Shown here piece after piece: positions 43,101-49,086 of a stretch of DNA of 64,000 nt (position 1 is its first letter; each line of letters starts with the position of its first letter). Below the pieces are notes generated by a model. The model made no database searches, was not told where the DNA came from, and saw nothing but the letters and a program-made list of their open reading frames with translations. Source of the stretch: Alligator mississippiensis (lineage: Eukaryota > Chordata > Crocodylia > Alligatoridae); assembly GCF_030867095.1 (NCBI RefSeq), contig NC_081829.1:87050261-87114260 (forward strand). Reading direction: 5' to 3'. The translations under genes were made by a program, and so were the position numbers.

Positions 43101-46100
43101 AGCCCTCCCTTCCTTTTGCAGTGACCAGAAGGCTGCAGGGAAGCTAAGCTGACAGGAGGAGAGGAGGAGAAGGGTAGCCAGGCCCCAGCAGGCCAAGTAT
43201 GGCTAGGGAGGGGTTTAAACCCCCACCCTGGCCTGCAGGAACCCCAGCCAGGGTGTATCAGAAGAGAGAAGGGGAAGCAATGGAGCCTATCAATGCACAT
43301 GCTGTCCCCCTCCCCTGCAATGGGGAGGATTAAGACTGCCCCTTCCCCTCAGGCTACCTTTACCTGGCCATGCCCCTGTTCCTGCTGCTGGAGCAGCCTG
43401 GGGGGTTGAAGAGGGTTGGAGATGCCTGACAAGGGCTGATGCTGCCCTTCCAGGCAGACCCAGCTGAAGGTTTCACACCGCCACCCCAGTCTCAGCCAGC
43501 CAGAGCAGTGATAGTGCGCCAGCTAGGGAAGAGAGGGGTAGAGCCAACCCTGCTCGGCTAGAACAGACAGCACAGCCTAGCTCAGGGCTGCAAAGCATGT
43601 TGGGATGCTGGGGGCATGTAAGTTAACTTAAACCAGGAAGGGGTCTGGGACAGACATTCCGTAAACTGGTTAGACCTAAATCAGCTAAGTCTGATACTAC
43701 ATTCAACCAGGTTCATCTTAAACCAGTTTTAGCCATTTTGAAACTGGTTTATGTGCACTAAACTTCTGTTCTGTTACAGGTTTAAATGAGTCTCTGACAA
43801 CTTAAACCAGTTTGTGTGTAACTTCTGCCCCTAGCCAAAGTGCACCTGCAGTCAAAATGACCTCCAGAGTTTGGAAAGGAAACATAGTGTTACTCTTCCA
43901 CTAAAACACAGCCAAAAATACAGCCCAAATATCTACATAGTTGCAATCCACAATAAATGGATTAATCTGCAACCAAAGGAAATCACTGTAAATCTCTCCT
44001 CTAATAAAAACATATAACTATGCTTTTCGGTTAAAGGAAAATACTATCTTCATATGTCAATTTTTTTCAGATATGTACAAAGAAGGCCGAATTGCTTTTT
44101 TTTATAAATGCCAAGCACAGCAGGGTTTGGGGTTTTAAGGCAGTGTATAATCCTAATGAGTTACTCAATTAAACTATGCGAAGTTATCCACAGATCAAAG
44201 CCCTTAGTTGTTAAACTGTAATGGTCCATTTTCCTCTGGCACTTTATTAATACAGTGGAAGTTAAGTGACACACTATGCTTCAATAATTCACATTCCATC
44301 CAAAAGGAACCAGGAACTTAGCTATAATTACCAAGATAAGCACTATGTATGCTATAAAGGTATTACTTCAGATCCGGCTAAAAACCCAGGACCTCCTACA
44401 TGTATCTTTCTATTAGCAGAACCACTCATATTTTGAATTCTTTAATGTCATATATAGATTATTATAATTACTGATATCTGAGACAAGAAAGGATTTCTAA
44501 CACCACTAAATTTTTATTTGCAAAAAACACTACTTTTATTCTATGTTCCAGAGCTGTTTGAAAGTACATAGCTAACAATGTTTTCTTTGAAAATCACAAG
44601 AAAAGTTTCTGATAGAAATTTTGCAAATCTAGTTCTTCCCAATATTAAACCTGCCAAACTAACCTTGAATGTAAATTTGAAGGCCATTTGATATACAGTA
44701 AGACAGCAACAGAAAAAAGGGCTGATCACAAAAACAACTGTGTTCACATATAATGGTAATATATAACTGTATTAACGACTTTTCTTCATATGCTGCAGTC
44801 CTTTTTTAACAGTAGTTCTGACCACATCTTTAACCAAGGCCATCTGCCCAACAATCATTTCAAAGCAATGTACCATTTTAGTGTGCTCAACTCTGCTCCT
44901 ATGGATGATATACACCAGGGGTGGGCAAAATGAGGCCCATCAAGCCACTCCATCCGGCCCGTGAGGCCCCTAAAAAATTTAGAAAATAAATATTTATCTG
45001 TCCTGGGGTGCCTGTCATGTGGCCCTCGATGGCTTGCCAAAACTAAGTAAGCAGCCCTCTGCCCAAAATAATTGCCCGCCCCGATACAGACTCTTCTGAA
45101 GCTGAGCAAAAGACAGCATCCTTCCTTCTCCAAAAGCTGCCAGCTTTTAAAGACAAAAGATTTATGAAGGCACCTTATTTCCAGATAGTATCTGGCAATT
45201 CACTTTGGTTTTGATTCCAGAAGACTATGGTTTATAATAACTGAAAGGCTTCTTCCTTTAATGTGAAAATGACCCCTAGCTCTACATGCTGTGCAGATGA
45301 TCCCTATGATGTCAACAGAGCTTTGCAGGGGTCCAAGGATCCACAAAGGCAGAGCATCAAGCAGGACCAAACCTTAATCTGACAAGTACAGCATTCCATC
45401 ATACCCCTAAAACCATCCTGCAGGAGTCAGGCAGTGATATGCACCCTGGCTAGCAGGCCTTTTGTTTTCAATACACTGTACCTGGAAATCTATGCCTGAC
45501 TAATGTCTAAAGCAAAATGCATCTTTGATCAAGAATTTTTATCAGCTCTATGGGATGGACTCCTATTACCAGATATATTTACAGTGTGGCATATCATTTA
45601 TTCACCTAGCATCCACTTACAACAAATATTTGCATTACTAGGGCTTGAAAATAGCCAGCTCTTTTGGGGAAAAACTTGTGTAACTGCTACAAAGTTAACA
45701 AATATTGCCCAGAAGAAAGGAGCTGGCCATGGGGACTGTAGAAACATGGGGCGTCTATACACATGCTCAGGGAGTGGGGAGGGGAGAGAGGGGGGCCCTT
45801 TAATTACAGCGGCTCTCAGAGCCACTCTAATTAAAACACTCGGAGCATCTTGCACATCAGCGTCCCCACACTGAAAAATGGTGGTGGGGTACGTTAACTA
45901 AAGCTTGTTGAACAAGCTTTAGTTAAAGGGCCCTTGCTGCAATTTTTCAGCACGGGGATGCTAATACACAAGACACTGGAGTCTGCTGGAGCACATTAAT
46001 TACCACACTCCAGCAGACTCAATTAATTGACTCTGCTCTGATGCACTATAATTACAGCGCATCAGAGCAGCCTTGCTGCATGTGTATAGGTGCCCATGGG

Positions 46101-48810
46101 TTTTTTTTAAGTATGTGCAGTTCATTCAGACAATCCATTGTCAAGGACATCAGCTGTTCACCAACCCAGTGTACTTATATCTTCTTACTCATCTAATGCT
46201 TTTATTTGACAAAAAGGGAAAACTGGAAGCCTCACTTAAAATTATTATAACCAAACCTGTTATACAAAAGTAAATAAATAACTAAAAGGATGCATTCAGT
46301 TCCTGATTATCCAATATTATCTTTAGTGTCTTAATAAATGTTTAATGGGCTGAATCATAGCATTGATGGATCCAAATCTTAACTTTTTGGCCCCTGTGTA
46401 TTTTAATTTCTCTATAGGATTACACTAATATCATTTTGTATTTCCCAAAGAATATTAAAAGAGGCAAAAGATATGTTTTCATTGGCCATACTTTCAGGGA
46501 TTTTTGCACTGCCTGAAGTTATACTAACTGGGAATTTCAAATTCAAATAGATGTACTTAAGCATGCTTATTTGTGCATGTACCTGTCAGTACACCTTCGC
46601 GACTACAGGAAAAAAAAATCATCATCACACTTATGCACTTAAGTTAATAAGGAAATTAAAGTGCACATGCTGAGCATGCTATTTTTCTTGTTTATAGCCT
46701 ATTCATGAACTGATTAAGTTCTGACTCCAGGGGCAGAGAATGACATGGGACACTCCTCTGAGGACTGCTCATCATACCATGCTGGAAACATTAAAGTGGA
46801 ACCATTAATTATTCTTCTACACAAAGTACCCAGCTGGGAACAGCTACACGAGAATTAAAACAGGTAGCTGAAAATATTACAAAAAGTGTTGTTTCCTCAA
46901 ACATCCCAAATGTATAGCTAAAAGACACACAGGAGAAACTGCAGCTCATAGAGAATTTTCTATTAAGGTTTGGTGAACAGAAAATAGGAGATGGAAAAGA
47001 AAGTTAGCACAGAGAACGAAGTTAAGGTCAAATTAAAAGTCCGAGTAGGTATGACATTTGGCAATTGACTTGAGGCAGGACAGCATGCAGATGATGGAAT
47101 AATTGACCTAGGCAAACTTGAAGTGGAAAGCTGAAGAGAAGAACTGTCTTTTCACGACTTTTCTGATTAGGTGGTGCAATGGACCAACAAGTAAGGATCA
47201 GCCAAGAAGGCCCATGGCACTGAAGTAACATCCAGGGTCACATAACTACATAAGCTACAATGTTCACCACTTGAGCACTTAGGGTAAGCACATAATTCAC
47301 TTTATTGCACAGCACCACACAGGTCCCAATGTTTTGCCTCTTGCTTACACTGTAACAAACTTCAGTTGTCTGCCTATCAGTTGCATGCTACTTGTGTAGT
47401 GACTTTTTGGTCCCGCTGTAGGTAACTGCATAATTTGGGAAAGGGAGTGGGACCCAGCAGTATCCAAGCTTTTAAAGCAGCCTTGAACAACCCGACTGTG
47501 TCAATGTCAAGAGCCAGCAGCCATGTATCAGACAGGGAAGGAGGCTCTGCTCAGGGGGAACCCCAGAGACTGCGGCGCTGTTTTCCTGTCCCTCATCCAT
47601 CCACAACTCCAGGCAGTTTCACTGAGCAGCGTCCGCAGGATCCTTGGACTTGTTTGCGGGGCAGTGGGCCCTGGCTGGCGTGCTCTTCTTGCTGTCCCCC
47701 TCCTTGCAACAATCATTATTAACCACAGACGCAAACTCAAGTTCCTGTTTTTTCTTCTGTTGTCCCCAGAACCTCTTCTTATATAGCTAGTTGCCTCCCT
47801 AACTGAGGGCGGTTTATAGGCATAAGCCCACTGCTGCTTTAATAACAAACAGGCCTGTCAACTTCAAGCCTGCTATCAGAGGCATAAGCCAATCAGAGAA
47901 ACAAGGTGCCTGGCTTCAATGAGCTGCGAAAGGCTCCTCCTGCAGCTAAGGAGCACTGCTCACGCTGGGTCTGGGGAAACACGTAATGCTGGGCGAGCCT
48001 TGTCCCAGGCCCTAGGCCGTGCACCCCAATGGTGCACGCTGCGCAGTGCCCATGGCACTAAACCCCTGCTGCTCCCCACCCTGGGCAATGGGACCTCTGC
48101 AAAGGAAACAACGACGGGCACCAGGGCAGACGCACCGCGCCGTCGCCGCACCTAACCTACGCCAGGCCCCGGCCACTTCCCCAGAAGGCGCCGTGTGCGG
48201 GACATGGGACTGAGCATCCAAAACCCCACAGGGGGCCAGGTGCTCACTCACCTGCTCGCTTTCCTCCACCAGCCAGCTTTACCAGGACCCAAACTTCCTT
48301 CCAAGGCTGTCCCCACCACCGACCGCCCCATCGCGCCCATCAGCCTCTCCCCCACCCACACCACCGAGCCCCCTCCCCGCATTACCCACCGGGAAGCTCC
48401 CTTCCCCCATTACCCCTCCCCCATTGATCCCCCAACCCTCACTGCCCCTCCCCCATCGAGCCCCCTAACCCCACTGCCCCTCCCCCATTGATTCCCCACC
48501 CCCACTGCCCCTCCCCCATCGAGCCCCCTAACCCCACTGCCCCTCCCCCATTGCCCCTCCCCCATCGAGCCCCCTAACCCCACTGCCCTTCCCCCATCAA
48601 GCTACCTAACTCTCCTGCCCCTGCCCCTTCCCCACGACCCCTCCCGCACGTACCCGCGCCGAGCAGGGCGGGCCCCGGGGCGGGGGCGGGGGCGGTGTCG
48701 GCGGGGGCCTGGCTGACCGGGAGGAAGGGCACGGCGAAGCTGAACTCGGTGGCGGAGGAGGAGAAGAGCAGGTTGGTGCCGCCGGGCCCGGGGGGTTTGG
48801 CGGCCGCCAT
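10030..48810 (-). CDS. SEC23IP: SEC23-interacting protein (p125), complete, 18 coding exons
   Basis: SEC23IP (p125) binds the COPII coat at ER exit sites through Sec23 and is a PA-PLA1/DDHD-family protein. The 18 exons found by eye join with matching phases into about 1004 codons; human SEC23IP is about 1000. Order of domains: an N-terminal Sec23-binding proline-rich part (residues about 50-240), a WWE domain (about 260-405), a lipase-like region with GHSLG at about 576-580 (serine about 578), a SAM domain (about 646-703) and a DDHD domain (about 778-990), ending in ISPEQPQH. The chosen start is [11 protein letters not shown] at 48810, as in human; an in-frame ATG also lies at 48858. All introns look GT-AG. 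The family lipase motif is intact, although p125 itself is reported to have little or no phospholipase activity. The gene shares a bidirectional promoter with MCMBP. Identity is from remembered human sequence. Confidence 0.97.
11406..11690. mobile_element. hAT-like element, CAGGGGTGTCAAA family (SEC23IP intron 17)
   Basis: It starts CAGGGGTGTCAAATTCATC and ends AAGAGCCCCTG, with flanks TTAAAAAT and TTAGAAAC that match at 6 of 8 positions. The inside has phrases such as GGGCTGGATCCAGCCCC typical of this family. Confidence 0.72.
14667..14829 (-). CDS. SEC23IP: SEC23IP coding exon 17
   Basis: The exon starts [20 protein letters not shown] and continues [20 protein letters not shown] to [19 protein letters not shown] is a conserved DDHD block. 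The acceptor is TTGTAG and the donor GTAAGA, ending in phase 2. Confidence 0.95.
15525..15710 (-). CDS. SEC23IP: SEC23IP coding exon 16
   Basis: The exon encodes [20 protein letters not shown] through [19 protein letters not shown], a helical and coiled-coil-like insert in the DDHD region, almost identical to human. The acceptor is TTTTAG and the donor GTAGGC, ending in phase 1. Confidence 0.95.
16400..16582 (-). mobile_element. hAT MITE, CAGGGGTGGGCAAA family, copy 1 (SEC23IP intron 15)
   Basis: Ends are CAGGGGCAGGCAATT and TTTTGCCCACCCCTG, flanked by TTCTATAT and TTCTATGT (one mismatch). It shares the segment around GCAAGCCATCGAGGGCCGCA with three other copies here. Confidence 0.88.
16915..17017 (-). 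CDS. SEC23IP: SEC23IP coding exon 15, DDHD domain
   Basis: The exon encodes [20 protein letters not shown] then [23 protein letters not shown] is the D-x-V-A-Y-R-x-E-P block that lies in the DDHD domain. The acceptor is TTACAG and the donor GTAAAT, ending in phase 1. Confidence 0.95.
17351..17574. mobile_element. hAT-type element, CAGTGGCTCCCAACC ends (SEC23IP intron 14)
   Basis: It starts CAGTGGCTCCCAACC and ends AGGTTGGAAGCAACTG, with flanks TGCTAAAC and CGCTAAAC. The phrase CTGGGTTGCGACCCC is typical of this family and recurs in other copies. Confidence 0.87.
18506..18661 (-). CDS. SEC23IP: SEC23IP coding exon 14, start of DDHD domain
   Basis: Fifty-two codons encode [20 protein letters not shown] then [20 protein letters not shown] and [20 protein letters not shown] and FFNIYHP are hallmarks of the DDHD family. 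The acceptor is GTTAG and the donor GTAAGT. Confidence 0.95.
18806..20965 (-). mobile_element. CR1 LINE, 5'-truncated, reverse transcriptase fragments (SEC23IP intron 13)
   Basis: Minus-strand frames carry CR1 reverse transcriptase pieces: [15 protein letters not shown] and [14 protein letters not shown] near 20200-20400, [13 protein letters not shown] and [15 protein letters not shown] near 19900-20170, the FADDTK catalytic box near 19665-19690, and [19 protein letters not shown] near 19480. The endonuclease and ORF1 parts are missing, as expected for 5' truncation. The reverse transcriptase is split over at least four frame segments, one shift falling just before the FADD box, so it is dead. 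The 3' end (about 18830) has the usual CR1 tail phrase GATGATCTATTCACGTCCCT. Orientation matches SEC23IP. Confidence 0.93.
21172..21237 (+). mobile_element. CR1 3' terminal scrap (SEC23IP intron 13)
   Basis: GATCTACAAGGTCCCTTC followed by TAGCCCCTACAATCTATGAA is the last part of a CR1 3' UTR on the plus strand. Confidence 0.6.
21529..21729 (-). CDS. SEC23IP: SEC23IP coding exon 13, charged linker
   Basis: The exon starts [20 protein letters not shown], a lysine- and glutamine-rich probably helical linker, and ends [13 protein letters not shown] where it rejoins the human sequence before the DDHD domain. The acceptor is AATAG and the donor GTAAGA, both phase 0. Confidence 0.94.
22716..22830 (-). 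mobile_element. Old CR1 3' tail scrap (SEC23IP intron 12)
   Basis: ATCACAGAGAAGCAGAGTTG and the following phrase ending GGGTATCTAGTCC resemble a diverged CR1 tail in reverse orientation. It is older than the copy at 56221. Confidence 0.55.
23703..23737. repeat. T-run plus (AC)10 microsatellite (SEC23IP intron 12)
   Basis: A run of 13 T is followed after TATA-like bases by ten AC units at 23718-23737. Confidence 0.95.
25077..25481. mobile_element. Foldback element with CTACACATGCA ends (SEC23IP intron 12)
   Basis: The left arm GCATCTACACATGCACTTG and the right arm ACTCACGTGTAGATGC are inverted. A GC-rich middle replaces that of the copy at 8921. It lies just upstream of exon 12 in plus coordinates, inside intron 12. 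Edges are approximate. Confidence 0.65.
25533..25628 (-). CDS. SEC23IP: SEC23IP coding exon 12, second half of SAM domain
   Basis: Thirty-two codons encode [20 protein letters not shown] then [12 protein letters not shown], the closing helices of the SAM domain. In p125 and DDHD2 the SAM-DDHD unit binds phosphoinositides. The acceptor is TTTTAG and the donor GTAAAT. Confidence 0.95.
25731..25917 (-). mobile_element. hAT MITE, CAGGGGTGGGCAAA family, copy 2 (SEC23IP intron 11)
   Basis: A 187-bp element with a perfect 8-bp duplication CTCTAAAA at 25723-25730 and 25918-25925. It has the same orientation as the copy at 16400 and the opposite orientation to 28943. Confidence 0.92.
26146..26316 (-). 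CDS. SEC23IP: SEC23IP coding exon 11, first half of SAM domain
   Basis: The exon begins [20 protein letters not shown], a diverged acidic/serine linker, then enters the SAM domain with [20 protein letters not shown] and ends IDMESL. The acceptor is CTTAAG and the donor GTACAA, a weak site. Phase 0 at both ends. Confidence 0.93.
27011..27129 (-). CDS. SEC23IP: SEC23IP coding exon 10
   Basis: The exon starts [14 protein letters not shown], directly continuing the GHSLG helix, and then enters a variable linker ([20 protein letters not shown]). The linker differs from human apart from the shared AVNGVVK-like core. The acceptor is TTCCAG and the donor GTACTT, ending in phase 0. Confidence 0.93.
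27792..28092. mobile_element. hAT-type non-autonomous element at the SEC23IP exon 9 donor
   Basis: The 301-bp element starts CAGCGTTTCTTAA and ends TTTGAGAACTACTG, imperfect inverted ends of the hAT kind. It is flanked by a perfect 8-bp duplication ACCTAAAC at 27784-27791 and 28093-28100. The right-hand copy contains the exon 9/intron 9 junction, so the element lies at intron position +3. The middle holds a C-rich run. Confidence 0.92.
28095..28303 (-). CDS. SEC23IP: SEC23IP coding exon 9, lipase GHSLG motif; donor rebuilt by a transposon
   Basis: The exon encodes [20 protein letters not shown] through [16 protein letters not shown] and carries the GXSXG nucleophile motif. It ends TTTAG|GTCAGT. 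Only the first two intron bases belong to the target-site duplication of a 301-bp hAT element; from +3 onward the donor is the transposon tip. The other duplicate copy, at 27784-27791, keeps TTTAG followed by GTAACT, probably the ancestral donor. Reading through the proximal donor meets a TAG stop at once, so splicing here is needed for a full-length product. Confidence 0.95.
28943..29129 (+). mobile_element. hAT MITE, CAGGGGTGGGCAAA family, copy 3 (SEC23IP intron 8)
   Basis: A 187-bp element starting CAGGGATGGGCAAAATG and ending TTGCCCACCCCTG, with a perfect 8-bp duplication TACTAGAG on both sides. Confidence 0.93.
30275..30416 (-). CDS. SEC23IP: SEC23IP coding exon 8
   Basis: The exon begins [20 protein letters not shown] and ends [23 protein letters not shown], a stretch strongly conserved in the family. 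The acceptor is TTAAG, the donor GTCTGT, ending in phase 2. Confidence 0.94.
30952..31041 (-). CDS. SEC23IP: SEC23IP coding exon 7, start of lipase-like region
   Basis: The exon encodes [20 protein letters not shown] and then [19 protein letters not shown] is the conserved strand that opens the alpha/beta-hydrolase-like region of the PA-PLA1 family. The acceptor is CTATAG and the donor GTAAGT. Confidence 0.94.
32382..32502 (-). CDS. SEC23IP: SEC23IP coding exon 6
   Basis: The exon encodes [20 protein letters not shown] then [20 protein letters not shown], matching the human segment between the WWE and lipase-like regions. The acceptor is CTTCAG, the donor GTATGT, ending in phase 1. Confidence 0.94.
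34213..34302 (-). CDS. SEC23IP: SEC23IP coding exon 5
   Basis: Ninety bases encode [20 protein letters not shown] and then [10 protein letters not shown], the end of the WWE region. The acceptor is TCACAG and the donor GTAATG, both in phase 0. Confidence 0.94.
34381..34599 (+). mobile_element. Pogo/Tigger-like MITE, CAGGCAACCCCCGC ends, copy 1 (SEC23IP intron 4)
   Basis: A near-palindromic element starting CAGGCAACCCCCGCTTAATG and ending AAGCGGGGGTTGCCTC, with TA on both sides. Inside are two CGCC(G/A)TCTTGGGTC repeats. Confidence 0.88.
34714..34974. mobile_element. hAT-like element, CAGGGGTGTCAAA family (SEC23IP intron 4)
   Basis: It starts CAGAGGTGTGAAACTC and ends GCTTGACACTCTTG, flanked by TTTTAAGC and TTTTAAAC, an 8-bp duplication with one mismatch. 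Confidence 0.85.
35137..35330 (-). CDS. SEC23IP: SEC23IP coding exon 4, WWE domain
   Basis: The exon encodes [20 protein letters not shown] through [20 protein letters not shown] and ends EKLE, nearly identical to human SEC23IP. It completes the central WWE fold. The acceptor is TTGTAG, the donor GTCAGT, and it ends in phase 0. Confidence 0.95.
36893..37094 (-). CDS. SEC23IP: SEC23IP coding exon 3, start of WWE domain
   Basis: The exon begins [17 protein letters not shown] after a CACAG acceptor and continues into [20 protein letters not shown], the opening of the WWE-type domain with its conserved HWFYC. It ends at GTACGT in phase 1. A second CAG four bases downstream could act as a tandem acceptor but would shift the frame. 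Confidence 0.94.
38006..38538 (-). CDS. SEC23IP: SEC23IP coding exon 2, proline-rich Sec23-binding region
   Basis: This is the largest coding exon (533 bp). It starts [15 protein letters not shown] after a TTGCAG acceptor and ends at a GTATGC donor in phase 0. It is rich in Pro, Ser and Gln, and the segment [20 protein letters not shown] is nearly identical to human p125. This N-terminal region carries the Sec23 interaction in the human protein. The middle part differs from human more than other exons, as expected for low-complexity sequence. Confidence 0.95.
39717..39955. mobile_element. hAT-like element, CAGGGGTGTCAAA family (SEC23IP intron 1)
   Basis: It starts TAGGGGTGTCAAAG and ends TTTGACATCCCTA, flanked by CCCTACGC and CCCTACAC, an 8-bp duplication with one mismatch. 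Confidence 0.87.
40325..40574 (-). mobile_element. Pogo/Tigger-like MITE, CAGGCAACCCCCGC ends, copy 2 (SEC23IP intron 1)
   Basis: It starts CAGGTCACTCCCGCTTAG and ends AAGCAGGGGTTGCCTG followed by TA. The inside, with two GACCCAAGATGG units, is in the opposite orientation to the copy at 34381. Confidence 0.86.
42928..43850. repeat. Possible long TIR element (SEC23IP intron 1)
   Basis: The left edge GGCTAAGTACAGACATTC resembles the inverted right edge near GTTACACACAAACTGGTTTA. AAACTGGTTTA-type repeats lie on the right and a GC-rich middle between. Class and edges are uncertain. Confidence 0.4.
44916..45083 (+). mobile_element. hAT MITE, CAGGGGTGGGCAAA family, copy 4 (SEC23IP intron 1)
   Basis: It starts CAGGGGTGGGCAAAATGAGG and ends ATTGCCCGCCCCG. 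It is slightly shorter than the others, and its flanks (ATATACAC, ATACAGAC) keep only a weak duplication, so it is probably the most eroded copy. Confidence 0.82.
45748..46095. mobile_element. Foldback element with nested hairpins (SEC23IP intron 1)
   Basis: Outer arms GGGCGTCTATACACATGC and GCATGTGTATAGGTGCCC are inverted. Inside are three clean hairpins: 45894-45926 (16-bp perfect arms), 45979-46020 (13-bp arms) and 46033-46070 (12-bp arms). The first is enclosed by a longer imperfect pair (about 45852-45877 with 45940-45968). Confidence 0.75.
48410..48608. repeat. Pyrimidine-rich minisatellite in SEC23IP intron 1
   Basis: Roughly 32-bp units built from CCCCTCCCCCATCGAGCCCC and CTAACCCCACTG repeat about five or six times with variation. 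It begins 46 bp beyond the exon 1 donor, so the SEC23IP nascent RNA carries the G-rich strand. Confidence 0.88.
48654..48810 (-). CDS. SEC23IP: SEC23IP coding exon 1 (start)
   Basis: This exon encodes [20 protein letters not shown] and then a short Ala/Pro-rich stretch. The start lies in a good context on the minus strand. The donor is GTACGT and the exon ends in phase 1. It sits inside the CpG island. A second in-frame ATG at 48858 would add 16 mostly Asp/Val/Ala residues. Confidence 0.93.
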
Positions 48811-48889
48811 GTCTGCGTCCGCGTCCACGTCCACGTCCCCGGGCGTCACCGCCCCCACGGCCCCTTCCGCCCGCAGCGCTGCCCGGCTC

Positions 48890-48901
48890 CAAGATGGCGG
48901 C
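48890..48901 (+). promoter_or_regulatory. YY1-type motif CAAGATGGCGGC
   Basis: The 12-base match to the YY1 consensus lies midway between the two start codons. YY1 sites of this form sit close to the start of many CpG-island housekeeping promoters. The motif contains an ATG that is in frame with MCMBP. Confidence 0.7.
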
Positions 48902-48942
48902 GCCGGCCTCAGCGCCTCACGCCCGGGGCGGGGCCCTTCCCC

Positions 48943-48952
48943 GCCGCCATTG
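48943..48952 (-). promoter_or_regulatory. Second YY1-type core, minus strand
   Basis: GCCGCCATTG on the plus strand reads CAATGGCGGC on the minus strand, a YY1-like core in the opposite orientation to the one at 48890. Its position fits the bidirectional promoter; function is inferred from the motif only. Confidence 0.45.
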
Positions 48953-49028
48953 CTGCAGCGGGAGGCAGGAAGTTGGCGGCGGCGCGGGGCTCCGTGTGCT
49001 GCCGCCCGCTCTCCCGCCCGCCCGCAAC

Positions 49029-49086
49029 ATGCCGTGCGTGGCCGACTGGCTCAACAGCCCGCTGCGCCTCGTGCAGGGCCTCTTCG
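49029..49086 (+). CDS. MCMBP: MCMBP coding exon 1
   Basis: It encodes [19 protein letters not shown]; human has MPC..DWL..PL..VQG.F. The donor is GTGAGC and the exon ends in phase 1. The frame stays open upstream to an ATG at 48894. Confidence 0.93.

Larger units (their letters stand above)
38539..48653 (-). other. SEC23IP: SEC23IP intron 1 (10.1 kb)
   Basis: The longest intron in the window. It holds elements at 39717, 40325, 42928, 44916 and 45748, a GC-rich block at about 41310-42620 with CAACCCTG edges typical of hAT ends, and GC-rich promoter-proximal DNA from about 47435 onward. No conserved exon was recognised. Confidence 0.55.

Noticed and set aside
47435-48290. Possible alternative first exons upstream in SEC23IP intron 1
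   Set aside because: GC-rich open frames exist but none gives a conserved peptide or a frame-compatible donor to exon 2 that I can support.
48574-48892. Arg/Gly-rich frame overlapping SEC23IP exon 1
   Set aside because: Shadow frame of a CpG island; the SEC23IP frame is the one matching the human protein.
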